NCBI GenBank assembly: GCA_900551635.1
Contig: URWQ01000043.1
Span: 1-9,223, forward strand
From: an uncultured Collinsella sp.
GTDB taxonomy: Bacteria; Actinomycetota; Coriobacteriia; Coriobacteriales; Coriobacteriaceae
DNA length: 9,223 nt
Direction: 5' to 3'
Positions 1 through 6,821 of this stretch are shown in pieces. The notes beneath the pieces are model-generated. The model was not told the origin of the DNA. It saw only the letters and a program-made list of their open reading frames with translations, and did no database searches. Position numbers and translations under genes: made by a program. Positions within the stretch are counted from its first letter, which is position 1, and each line of letters opens with the position of its first letter.

Positions 1-365
1 ATGCGGATAGCGCCGGCAGGGCACTTTTTGGCGCACATGCCGCAACCGATGCAGCTCGTGTCGCAAATCTTGCGGGCGATGGCGCCCTTATCGGTGTTGT
101 TGCAGCGCACCAGGATGTTCTGGTAGCCGGGGACGAAGGCAATCACGCGCTGCGGGCACGCCATGCCGCACAGGCCACAGCCCGTGCACTTGGAGCGGTC
201 CACGCGGGCGATGCCATCGACCAGCGCAATGGCGCCGTGGGGGCAGGCCGTGACGCAGGCGCCACAGCCAATGCAGCCTTCGCTGCAGCGGGCGTCGCCG
301 CCTGCGGAGGCGCAACCGCTTCCGCAGGCAACGTAGGCCACGTTATGTTGAATGGATTTGGCCAT
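1..365 (-). CDS. RnfB-type polyferredoxin (three 4Fe-4S motifs), 3' end outside window
   Basis: This is a small cysteine-rich electron carrier, probably cytosolic, with 121 codons visible before the left edge. Three CxxCxxCxxxCP motifs are seen: C31/34/37/41, C60/63/66/70 and C105/108/111/115. There are further cysteines at 14, 18, 27, 88 and 101. The stretch VRCNNTDKG (86-94), followed by CIGCGMC, resembles the C-terminal half of RnfB, the ferredoxin subunit of Rnf complexes. There is no N-terminal membrane anchor: the protein starts just ahead of the first cluster. The ATG at 365 lies 11 nt after the ygfK stop, and its weak ribosome site (AGGCGAG) overlaps that stop, which suggests translational coupling. 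I infer that it passes electrons to or from YgfK, or a molybdenum hydroxylase further downstream. It is not a complete RnfB and no other rnf gene is visible. The cluster-binding assignment is strong; the partner is inferred. Confidence 0.85.
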   Translation of the reverse strand, partial: MAKSIQHNVAYVACGSGCASAGGDARCSEGCIGCGACVTACPHGAIALVDGIARVDRSKCTGCGLCGMACPQRVIAFVPGYQNILVRCNNTDKGAIARKICDTSCIGCGMCAKKCPAGAIR

Positions 366-376
366 AAGAGACTCGC

Positions 377-3376
377 CTATTTCTTAAGAAGGTACGAATA
401 GTTGTCGCGCACAGCCCTGATGGTCAGGCGGACGGCCTCGGGAAGACCGGTGTTGACGGCATCGACCGAGACGGTGCGGACCGTGCCGGCGACGCGGACC
501 TTAAAGTGGTCCTCGTCCACAGCCAGGAAGCCCTCGTTCTCGGAGTTCTCCATGTCCTGCTCGCTCCAGAACAGGGTGAGCTTGTCCTTGTAGGGACGGC
601 CCTCCTGGTAGGGGCAGAACACAGCGCAGTTGCCGCACTCGTTGCACATGCCGTCGACGTGGACGACCTGATGCCTGGCGAGACCCGGCACCTTAATGGC
701 AACGTTGGCGCGGTTGGGGCACACATCGCAGCAGACCTCGCACACCGAGCCGCAGCCCAGGCAACGAGTCTTGGTGCAGTTGCGCTTGTCGCGGCACAAC
801 GACCCCTTGCGCTCGTAGCAGGCGTCCTCGCGACCGGCCTGAGCATTCTGGTCGGCGTACTTGTTAAAGTCCACGCCGACGATGGCACGGGCGACCTCGG
901 CGGCGTCGGCAATAGCCTCGACCACGGTAGCAGGACCGCGACGGCAGTCGCCGGCAGCCCAAACGCCCTCGACGCCGGTGGAGGTGGCGGCAAGGCGGCC
1001 GCGACGGTCGTGCTCGACGCCCGCGGCATCGTACAGGCTGGCATCGATGCCCTCGCCCACGGCGCAGATCACCGTGGTGGCGGGAAGCTCGACGGTCTCG
1101 CCCGTGGCGACGGGGCTGCGACGGCCGCTTGCATCCGGCTCGCCAAGCTCCATAACGTCGCAGGTCAGCACGGCGCCGTTGAGCGCCTTAGGCGCCAGCA
1201 GCTCGCAGAACTCAACGCCGTCGGCAAGAGCAAGATCGAGCTCTTCCTCGTCGGCGGGCATCTGCTTCTTGGTGCGGCGATACACCAGGCGCACGCTCTT
1301 CACGCCAGCCAGGCGCTTGGCCACGCGAGCCGCGTCCATGGCGGTGTTGCCGGCGCCAATGACTACGACGTCCTCGCCCAGCTCGAGCTTCTCGCCCTTC
1401 TTGGCGGCCTCGAGGAACTCCAGCACGTCGAGCTCGGCACCCTCCCCCAAGCCCGCAGAGCCGGGCATCCAGGCACCGGTGGCCACGACCACGTCAGTAA
1501 AGCCTTGAGCCTTGAGTTCGTCGATGGAATCCACGCGAGCGTTGAGCTGTACCTTGGCGCCAAAGGCCAGGCAGAGCTCGGCATCGTGGGAGATATCGTC
1601 GCTCGCGATACGGAACTCGGGGATCACGTGACGGACCACGCCGCCGAGAGAGTCGCGGGCCTCAAAGATGGTGACGGGCACGCCGGCACGCGTCAGGAAG
1701 AACGCCGTCGCCAGGCCGGCCGGGCCGCCGCCGATAACGGCAACGTTGCGCTCGCCGTCGTTTGCGATGGCCTGGACACGCAGCTTGGGCAGCACGGCGG
1801 TCATGGCCTCGCGGGCGGCCTTGAGCTTGCTGGCGCGAATCTGGGCGCCCTCGGGCTCGTAGAACGCACGCTCGCAGGCACGGCCGCAGGGATGCGGGCA
1901 GATGGTGCCGGTAATGAACGGCAGAGCGTTGCGCTCGATGATGATGTTGAGCGCGTCCTCGTAGCGGCCCTCGTCAACAGCCGCCAGGTAGGCGGGAATG
2001 TCCTGCTGGATGGGGCAACTCGTACGGCACGGCGTGGTAAAGCAGTCGGAAAGCGGGCTCTTGCCGGCGACCTTGCGATCGGGCAGCGGGCGCAACGGCT
2101 TCTTGTAAAGCGGGTTGGTGAGCGAATCGGTCTGGATCGCGGTCACGGCGTCGAGAGAGACGCCCTCAAACGGCTTGCCGTCCAGATCGGTAAACTCGCC
2201 AGCCATCTGGCTAAAGCGCTCGTAGCCACCGGGCTTGAGCACGTCGGTCGCCAGGGTGACGGGCCAAATGCCGGCATCGTACAGGGCGCGGATGTTGTAG
2301 ACCGTGGCGCCGCCGGAGTAGCTGATGCGCAGCTTGCCATCAAACTGCTCGGTAATGCGGCGGGCAGCCTCGATGGTCAGCGAGAACAGCGAACGGCCGG
2401 ACATGTACATCTCGGTGGAGGGCAGCTCGTTTCTCGTCACGTCGACGGGGAACGTGTTGGTCAGCTTGACGCCAAATTCCAGGCCGCGCTCGGCGCACAG
2501 GGCAATCAGGCGCTCGAACATAGGCACGGCATCGGCCCACTGCAGGTCCTCGCGGAAGTGCGTGTCATCGAAGACGATGTAGTCAAAGCCCAGCTCGTTG
2601 AGGCGCTGGCGGGCAAACTCATAGCCCAGCAGCGTGGGGTTGCACTTGATGTAGGTGTTGAGACCCTTCTCGGTAATCAGATAGGTCGCGATGCGCTCGA
2701 TCTCCGCCGGCGGGCAGCCATGCAGCGTGGACTCGGTAATGGAGTTGGAGACGCGCGCCGGGATGGACTCGACAAACGCGGCATCGACATGCTCAAACTT
2801 GTCCAGGTTGGCGAGCGCCCACGTGCGGCACTCGTTCCAAACCTCGGAGCCGCTGGCGTCCTTCATGCCCTCAATGTACGCATCGACCTTGGGGCTCTTG
2901 ATGCCCTCGAGGTCATAACCCACGGACATGTTGAAGACAAAACCATCCGGGCTGCCCAGGCCGTACTCGCGAGCGATCAGGTGGCAGGCAAACCATGCCT
3001 TCACGTACTCGGCAAAGGCCTGCTGAACCTCGAGCTCGGTCGACCACTCGCAGTTGTAGCACTCGTCCTGCGCCACGATGCAGGGCTTGTTCACACACTT
3101 GGAGAGCTCCTCGCCGTCCATAACCTGAACGGTCTTGAGCTCAAAGAAGCGGGAACCGGCCACGTAGGATGCCACGATGTTCTGGGCAAGCTGCGTGTTG
3201 GGGCCGGCGGCCGGGCCAAACGGAGTCTCGATGCGCTCGTCAAAAATGGGAAGCGCGCCCTCCTGGTTGGTCGTGACCATCTTACGCACGCCAAAGATGG
3301 CGTCCTGGGTCTTGTGCTCCTCGATGATCCAGTTCATCAGCTGCGAAAACGGGATCGGTCTCATGATGTCGCTCAT
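377..3376 (-). CDS. ygfK: YgfK-type flavo-iron-sulfur oxidoreductase (labelled 'putative selenate reductase subunit')
   Basis: A 999-residue cytosolic oxidoreductase, close to the roughly 1030 residues of E. coli YgfK. Domains in order: an N-terminal part (1-435) that I infer to be a dihydroorotate-dehydrogenase-like TIM barrel; a GltD/dihydropyrimidine-dehydrogenase-like helical iron-sulfur domain with C445, C450, C454, C493, C497 and C501; an FAD-binding GGGPAG motif (549-554); an NADPH-type GAGNTAMD motif (674-681); a second FAD motif AAGDC (807-811); and a cysteine-rich C-terminal ferredoxin domain with C853-C886 and C911/914/917/921. The start MSDIMRPIPF is set by a strong AGGAG six bases upstream; the frame runs 41 codons further, but that part is arginine-rich and lies in the hairpin-filled leader. 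YgfK belongs to the anaerobic purine/urate gene cluster and to selenium-dependent molybdenum hydroxylase neighbourhoods. The 'selenate reductase' name is historical and the true reaction is not evident here. The family call is firm. Confidence 0.95.
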   Translation of the reverse strand: MSDIMRPIPFSQLMNWIIEEHKTQDAIFGVRKMVTTNQEGALPIFDERIETPFGPAAGPNTQLAQNIVASYVAGSRFFELKTVQVMDGEELSKCVNKPCIVAQDECYNCEWSTELEVQQAFAEYVKAWFACHLIAREYGLGSPDGFVFNMSVGYDLEGIKSPKVDAYIEGMKDASGSEVWNECRTWALANLDKFEHVDAAFVESIPARVSNSITESTLHGCPPAEIERIATYLITEKGLNTYIKCNPTLLGYEFARQRLNELGFDYIVFDDTHFREDLQWADAVPMFERLIALCAERGLEFGVKLTNTFPVDVTRNELPSTEMYMSGRSLFSLTIEAARRITEQFDGKLRISYSGGATVYNIRALYDAGIWPVTLATDVLKPGGYERFSQMAGEFTDLDGKPFEGVSLDAVTAIQTDSLTNPLYKKPLRPLPDRKVAGKSPLSDCFTTPCRTSCPIQQDIPAYLAAVDEGRYEDALNIIIERNALPFITGTICPHPCGRACERAFYEPEGAQIRASKLKAAREAMTAVLPKLRVQAIANDGERNVAVIGGGPAGLATAFFLTRAGVPVTIFEARDSLGGVVRHVIPEFRIASDDISHDAELCLAFGAKVQLNARVDSIDELKAQGFTDVVVATGAWMPGSAGLGEGAELDVLEFLEAAKKGEKLELGEDVVVIGAGNTAMDAARVAKRLAGVKSVRLVYRRTKKQMPADEEELDLALADGVEFCELLAPKALNGAVLTCDVMELGEPDASGRRSPVATGETVELPATTVICAVGEGIDASLYDAAGVEHDRRGRLAATSTGVEGVWAAGDCRRGPATVVEAIADAAEVARAIVGVDFNKYADQNAQAGREDACYERKGSLCRDKRNCTKTRCLGCGSVCEVCCDVCPNRANVAIKVPGLARHQVVHVDGMCNECGNCAVFCPYQEGRPYKDKLTLFWSEQDMENSENEGFLAVDEDHFKVRVAGTVRTVSVDAVNTGLPEAVRLTIRAVRDNYSYLLKK

Positions 3377-3382
3377 AATGAG

Positions 3383-3387
3383 CTCCT
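3383..3387 (-). promoter_or_regulatory. Ribosome binding site that fixes the ygfK start
   Basis: AGGAG on the minus strand, six bases before the ATG at 3376. It selects the 999-residue YgfK over the longer open frame that reaches 3499. Confidence 0.85.
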
Positions 3388-3394
3388 CTCTGTA

Positions 3395-3510
3395 GCGCCC
3401 GGCGAGACCGCGCGGCGGGCGCAAATACGGTGTAGCGCTAGCACAGCGCCGGCGACCCCGCGGAGGTCGCCTATACGCGCGTCGGATGCGGCGAAACATC
3501 CGGCGCGCGT
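3395..3510 (-). other. Three GC-rich hairpins in the ssnA-ygfK intercistronic gap
   Basis: The 148-nt gap between ssnA and ygfK can fold into three successive stem-loops. The first pairs 3475-3488 with 3497-3510: 14 bp with one mismatch and an 8-nt loop, beginning 14 nt after the ssnA stop. The second pairs 3451-3457 with 3465-3471 (7 bp, perfect, 7-nt loop). The third pairs 3395-3401 with 3416-3422 (7 bp, perfect). No U-run follows any of them in the direction of transcription, so they do not look like intrinsic terminators. They may set mRNA processing or stability points between two co-transcribed genes. The pairing is seen directly; the function is inferred. Confidence 0.55.
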
Positions 3511-3524
3511 GAATCTACTTGTAA

Positions 3525-4880
3525 TTAGTAGGCGCGATCGTTGAGCGTGCTCCAGAGCTTCTTAGACTCAGCCATGGTCCACGCGTTGATTTTGTCCTCA
3601 TCAATGCCAACGAACTCGCGATCCTTGTACAGGACGCGGCCGTTGATGATGGTGGTGCGGCAGTTTTTGCCCATCATGCCAAAGAGCATGTGGCCGTCGA
3701 TGTTCTCCTCGCTCAACGGCGTAAAGGGCTTGTAGTCCATGACGATGACGTCGGCGGCAGCGCCGGGCTCAAGCACACCGAGCTTGCGATCGAAGTACTT
3801 GCTGGCCATCTTGGCGTTGTTCTCGAACAGCATCGTCATGGCCTCGCACCAGCCCACGTTGGGCATGGCGGCGTTGTGGCGCTGAATGATCAGGAAGACC
3901 TTAAGGCTCTCGAGCATATCGTGGGTGTAGGCGTCGGTGCCCATGCACACGGGGATGCCGCGGCGGAAGAACTCGAGCACGGGGGCGCAGCCCACGGCGT
4001 TTCCCATATTGGATTCGGGGTTGTTGACGAGCCAGGTGCCGGACTCCTTGACGATATCCATCTCGGCAGGCGTCACGTGGATGCAGTGGCCCAGCATGGT
4101 GTCGGGACCCAGCAGGTTGTGCTGCAGCAGGCGCTCGACCGGGCTGATGCCGCCGCGGTTGAGGCGGGAATCCCACACGTCATTCATGCCCTCGCACACG
4201 TGGATGTGGAAACCGGTCAGGCCGTTGTTGGCCTCGGCCATCTTGTCCATGGTCTCGTCCGAAAGCGTAAAGGTAGCATGTCCGCCAAACATGGCGGCGA
4301 TCATGTGGTTGTCGTTATCGCGACGCTCCTTGGCAGCCCACTGGGCAAACTCGGCGTTCTCGGCAATAGCCTGGTCGCACTTTTCCTGGCCACGGCGGTC
4401 GGAGACCTCGTAGCACAGGCACGAACGCATGCCCAGCTCCTGAGCGGCGTCCTTAATGGTAAAAAGGCTGCCCGGGATCTCGCAGAAACTCGCATGGTGA
4501 TCGAAAATCGTGGTGACGCCGTCGCGGATGGAGTCCAAGATCGTGGCATAGGCGCTGGCCTTGGTGCCGTCGAGCGTCAGGTTGTCGTCAATCTTCCACC
4601 ACTGCTGCTCAAGATTCTCCAGGAAGTTGGTGGGGTTGCAGCCCTTAATGGCAAGGCCGCGGGCCAGACCCGAGTAGATGTGGGTGTGGCAGTTGATGAG
4701 TCCGGACATGATGAGGTTGCCCTGGGCGTCGACGTACTCGGCATCCGGGTACTTGGCCTTGAGCTCGCACTCGGGGCCCACTTCGACGATCGTATCTCCG
4801 TCAATGGCGACCGCACCGTTTGGAATAAACGGGGTCTGAGCGTTGCGGGTAAAGACGGAACCGTTAGCGACCAGAAGCAT
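3525..4880 (-). CDS. ssnA: SsnA putative amidohydrolase/aminohydrolase
   Basis: A 451-residue metal-dependent hydrolase of the amidohydrolase superfamily, similar in length to E. coli SsnA (about 442). Visible metal-site and active-site elements are the HxH motif in CHTHIYSGLARGL (H65, H67), H128/H129, HIH (H225, H227), GHCIH (H265, H268), the NPESNMG motif (287-293) and the aspartate in MGTDAYTHD (D316). These fit the guanine deaminase/chlorohydrolase-like branch. SsnA is a regular neighbour of ygfK in anaerobic purine clusters and in selenium-dependent molybdenum hydroxylase regions. I infer hydrolytic deamination or ring opening of a purine or purine-derived compound; the substrate cannot be read from the sequence. 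An in-frame ATG six codons upstream (4898) was rejected because AAGGGAG sits directly between it and the ATG at 4880. The gene lies between the permease and ygfK in one transcription direction. Family certain, substrate unknown. Confidence 0.95.
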   Translation of the reverse strand: MLLVANGSVFTRNAQTPFIPNGAVAIDGDTIVEVGPECELKAKYPDAEYVDAQGNLIMSGLINCHTHIYSGLARGLAIKGCNPTNFLENLEQQWWKIDDNLTLDGTKASAYATILDSIRDGVTTIFDHHASFCEIPGSLFTIKDAAQELGMRSCLCYEVSDRRGQEKCDQAIAENAEFAQWAAKERRDNDNHMIAAMFGGHATFTLSDETMDKMAEANNGLTGFHIHVCEGMNDVWDSRLNRGGISPVERLLQHNLLGPDTMLGHCIHVTPAEMDIVKESGTWLVNNPESNMGNAVGCAPVLEFFRRGIPVCMGTDAYTHDMLESLKVFLIIQRHNAAMPNVGWCEAMTMLFENNAKMASKYFDRKLGVLEPGAAADVIVMDYKPFTPLSEENIDGHMLFGMMGKNCRTTIINGRVLYKDREFVGIDEDKINAWTMAESKKLWSTLNDRAY

Positions 4881-4885
4881 AAATG

Positions 4886-4892
4886 CTCCCTT
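4886..4892 (-). promoter_or_regulatory. Ribosome binding site that fixes the ssnA start
   Basis: AAGGGAG on the minus strand, five bases before the ATG at 4880. It lies downstream of the alternative ATG at 4898, so the shorter protein is preferred. Confidence 0.75.
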
Positions 4893-4958
4893 CAACATCA
4901 GGGGCGGGGTTTGACACCTCTGACATGGCGGAGTGCGAAGCGCCGGCCTACACCGGAA

Positions 4959-5059
4959 ACGGGCCCTCTCCCGTCAACGCTTCACCAAAGGGACAAACCC
5001 TTTGAAGTGCGGCTTGGCGCCGCATGGCGTCGGCGGACGAGGCGATGCGTCCGCCGACG
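4959..5059 (-). other. Chain of hairpins in the permease-ssnA intercistronic gap
   Basis: The 195-nt gap contains a perfect 12-bp stem with an 8-nt loop (5028-5039 with 5048-5059) that begins 16 nt after the permease stop. Shorter stems follow: 5008-5013 with 5019-5024 (6 bp), 4986-4992 with 4998-5004 (CAAAGGG/CCCTTTG, 7 bp) and 4959-4963 with 4970-4974 (5 bp). No U-run follows the strongest stem, and I see no convincing promoter for ssnA here, so read-through from the permease is the simplest reading. The folding is visible; a role in transcript processing is inferred. Confidence 0.5.
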
Positions 5060-5075
5060 ACTAGCACCGAATTGG

Positions 5076-6470
5076 TTACTTCTTGCTCTCGGGCAAGACC
5101 AGATCCACGGCAGCGTCCTTGGCAGCATCGATATGCTGAGCCACGACCGGCGTCTGCGGGAGGATCAGGTTAAGGACAATGGCCATGATGGCGGTGGGGG
5201 TTACGGCATTGGAGCCGATGACGGTGGACACCCAGGTGGGCATGCCCTCGCCGGCAAGGCAACCGCTGGCCATCCAGATACCCAGGCCAAAGACAACAGA
5301 GGTGCCGACGATGGTGGTGGTGCGCTGCGTGAGGCCCTCGCGGGTGAACATGCGCACACCGTTCATGGTGATGGTGCCAAAGACGCCGACGGTCGCGCCG
5401 CCGATGACGGGCTGCGGGATGGCGGAAAGGACGGCAGAGAGCTGCGGGAACAGGCCGGCGATGGCAAAGACGGCCGCGATGATCACAAAGACCCACTTGT
5501 TGACGACCTTGTTGGAGCAGATGATGCCCACGTTCTGGCCAAGGGCGCTGGTGGGAAGACCGCCCAGCAGGCCGCCGACCATAGAGGTGAGGCCCTGGGA
5601 CACAATAGCGCCGGAGAGCTCGCGCTCGGTGGGCATACGGTCGATGGAGCCCAGGCAGGCAGCGGAGACGTCGCCGATAACCTGGATGGCGACCATGGGG
5701 AACACGACGGCGAGGGTAATGCAGACCTCGGGATCAAACTCGAGCGCGTAGGGCATGAGCTTGGGAAGGGCGAAGACCTGAGCGGTGGCGACGCTGGAGA
5801 AGTCGATCATGCCAAAGGGGATGGAGACGATCATGCCAACGATCATGCCAAAGAACACGGATCCCAGCTTGAGCGTGCCCTTGCCAAAGTTGGCGAGCGC
5901 AAAGACCACAGCGAAGGTGATCAGGGCGACGCACCATGCCTGCGGGGTGCCCCACAGCGGCGTACCCATACCGCCGGCCATGTACTTGACGGCCGTGGGA
6001 TAGAGAGAGACGCCAATGGAGAAGATGACCGTACCGGTCACGACGGGCGGGAACAGCCACTTGATCTTGCTGTAGGCCAGACCAAAGAGGACCGCAACGG
6101 CGCCGCCGACGATCTCGCCGCCCAGCAGCGCGCCAAAACTAAAGCCCGAGGCGCCCATGGCCTGCAGGGCCGGCAGGAACGCGAACGAAACGCCCATGAC
6201 GATGGGCAGGCCGCCGCCAATGCGACGGAAGGGAGCGAAGGCCTGAAGGGCCGTGTCGATTGCCGAAAGAATGAGTGCAACCTGAATGATGTCGGTGCTC
6301 TGCTGGCTATTAAAGCCGTAGACGCCGGCCATGATGACCGCCGGGGTAATGATGCCGGCAAACGATGCCAGTACGTGCTGAAGGGCACACGGGATCATTT
6401 CCTTAACGGGAGGCATGCCTTCGCGAGTGAACAGGGCTTCAGTGCCGTTCGTAACCGTCTCCTGGGTCAT
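5076..6470 (-). CDS. NCS2 (nucleobase-ascorbate transporter) family purine permease
   Basis: A 464-residue polytopic inner-membrane transporter, hydrophobic almost throughout, with the length of E. coli XanQ/XanP/UacT (about 465-480). Family marks are ALQHVLASFAG in the first membrane span (H32, matching the conserved QH), QVIGDVSA (263-270), and the signature QNVGIICSNK (312-321), which fits QNxGxxxx(T)(R/K/G) except that N replaces T. Uptake of a purine such as xanthine or urate is inferred from the family and from co-transcription with ssnA and ygfK; a uracil-type substrate cannot be excluded. Two positions that are usually acidic in this family, E272 and D304 of XanQ, are Q263 and Q292 here (see findings). 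The start MTQETVTNG at 6470 is preceded by GGTGG four bases upstream; the 29 extra codons of open frame extend into the promoter region and were rejected. This is the first gene of the operon. Confidence 0.92.
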   Translation of the reverse strand: MTQETVTNGTEALFTREGMPPVKEMIPCALQHVLASFAGIITPAVIMAGVYGFNSQQSTDIIQVALILSAIDTALQAFAPFRRIGGGLPIVMGVSFAFLPALQAMGASGFSFGALLGGEIVGGAVAVLFGLAYSKIKWLFPPVVTGTVIFSIGVSLYPTAVKYMAGGMGTPLWGTPQAWCVALITFAVVFALANFGKGTLKLGSVFFGMIVGMIVSIPFGMIDFSSVATAQVFALPKLMPYALEFDPEVCITLAVVFPMVAIQVIGDVSAACLGSIDRMPTERELSGAIVSQGLTSMVGGLLGGLPTSALGQNVGIICSNKVVNKWVFVIIAAVFAIAGLFPQLSAVLSAIPQPVIGGATVGVFGTITMNGVRMFTREGLTQRTTTIVGTSVVFGLGIWMASGCLAGEGMPTWVSTVIGSNAVTPTAIMAIVLNLILPQTPVVAQHIDAAKDAAVDLVLPESKK

Positions 6471-6557
6471 TTGACCACCAATCCTCGAAATAGTTGTTTT
6501 CGCATCTAACGCTCTATTGTGACGCAGTGCGGGGTTGAGGTTGTGCCTTCGTTGCAT

Positions 6558-6586
6558 ATCGTATTAAAGATGATTCTCATTCTCAA
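6558..6586 (-). promoter_or_regulatory. Predicted sigma70-type promoter of the permease-ssnA-ygfK operon
   Basis: On the minus strand, TTGAGA (6586-6581) is followed after exactly 17 bp by TACGAT (6563-6558), five and four of six matches to the -35 and -10 consensus. Transcription would start near 6551 and leave a leader of about 80 nt before the permease ATG. No known purine riboswitch core was recognised in that leader. Confidence 0.55.
6566..6584 (-). promoter_or_regulatory. Fur-box-like sequence overlapping the operon promoter
   Basis: The minus strand reads GAGAATGAGAATCATC followed by TTT. It agrees with the classical 19-bp Fur box GATAATGATAATCATTATC at 14 of 19 positions by eye. It covers the whole spacer and part of the -35, where a repressor would block polymerase. 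The matching strand contains a direct repeat of GAGAAT. The binding protein is inferred: this may be Fur or another metal or peroxide regulator, or chance in an AT-rich stretch. Confidence 0.35.
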
Positions 6587-6598
6587 TAATAATTTTTT

Positions 6599-6628
6599 GT
6601 TATCAGACTATTCTTCAGCTGAGATAAC
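6599..6628. promoter_or_regulatory. Candidate operator dyad GTTATC-N18-GATAAC
   Basis: A 30-bp inverted repeat with 6-bp perfect arms lies 12 bp upstream of the operon -35 element. An 8-bp palindrome TCAGCTGA (6615-6622) sits inside it. The position fits an activator or repressor site, possibly for the divergent YheO-type regulator. The rest of the 351-nt intergenic region 6471-6821 is AT-rich and has no credible gene. It also has a palindrome GGTCGACC (6684-6691) and two ACCGTT repeats 21 bp apart (6689, 6710). No convincing promoter for the regulator could be picked. Confidence 0.3.
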
Positions 6629-6810
6629 GCATTTCCGCAGGTCAGGAAAGTGTCTAGTCAAAATAACATCTAACTATTCTTTTGGTCGACCGTTTACCGC
6701 CAAATTCCTACCGTTCGTCTGTATTACGCAATGTACCTGCGGATATACGAGATGATGAGCAGCGTGTTACCATGATAAAAAATTGTTATGAACACTTCGA
6801 TAGAACCCAA

Positions 6811-6815
6811 AGGAG
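6811..6815 (+). promoter_or_regulatory. Ribosome binding site that decides the regulator's GTG start
   Basis: AGGAG (within AAAGGAG) lies six bases before the GTG at 6822. The frame is open further upstream to a TTG at 6816, but that codon immediately follows the AGGAG with no spacer, so GTG is chosen. Confidence 0.8.
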
Positions 6816-6821
6816 TTGCCC

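Noticed and set aside
3377..3499. 41-codon N-terminal extension of ygfK
   Set aside because: It is arginine/proline-rich and lies in the hairpin-filled leader; the AGGAG lies downstream of it, directly before the chosen ATG.
3475..3510. Intrinsic terminator after ssnA
   Set aside because: The stem is strong but is followed on the minus strand by ATAGGCGACC rather than a U-run, and ygfK downstream has no visible promoter.
506..3544. A 1012-codon open frame on the plus strand opposite ygfK
   Set aside because: Its product is rich in G, A, L, H and D with no recognisable domain, while the opposite strand encodes a clear YgfK. It is an effect of GC-rich third positions.
3690..6509. A 939-codon open frame on the plus strand opposite ssnA and the permease
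   Set aside because: It spans two well-supported genes and their gap, has low-complexity composition and no domain. It is a composition shadow.
6471..6551. A purine or xanthine riboswitch in the permease leader
   Set aside because: The leader is only about 80 nt and I see no three-way junction core or other known aptamer; only a 5-bp hairpin (6486-6490 with 6498-6502) is visible.
6471..6557. 29-codon N-terminal extension of the permease
   Set aside because: It reaches to within a base of the predicted -10 element and has no family similarity; a ribosome site lies before the internal ATG at 6470.
6519..6755. A 78-codon frame in the divergent intergenic region
   Set aside because: No ribosome site and no domain; the stretch is AT-rich and carries promoter and operator-like sequence.
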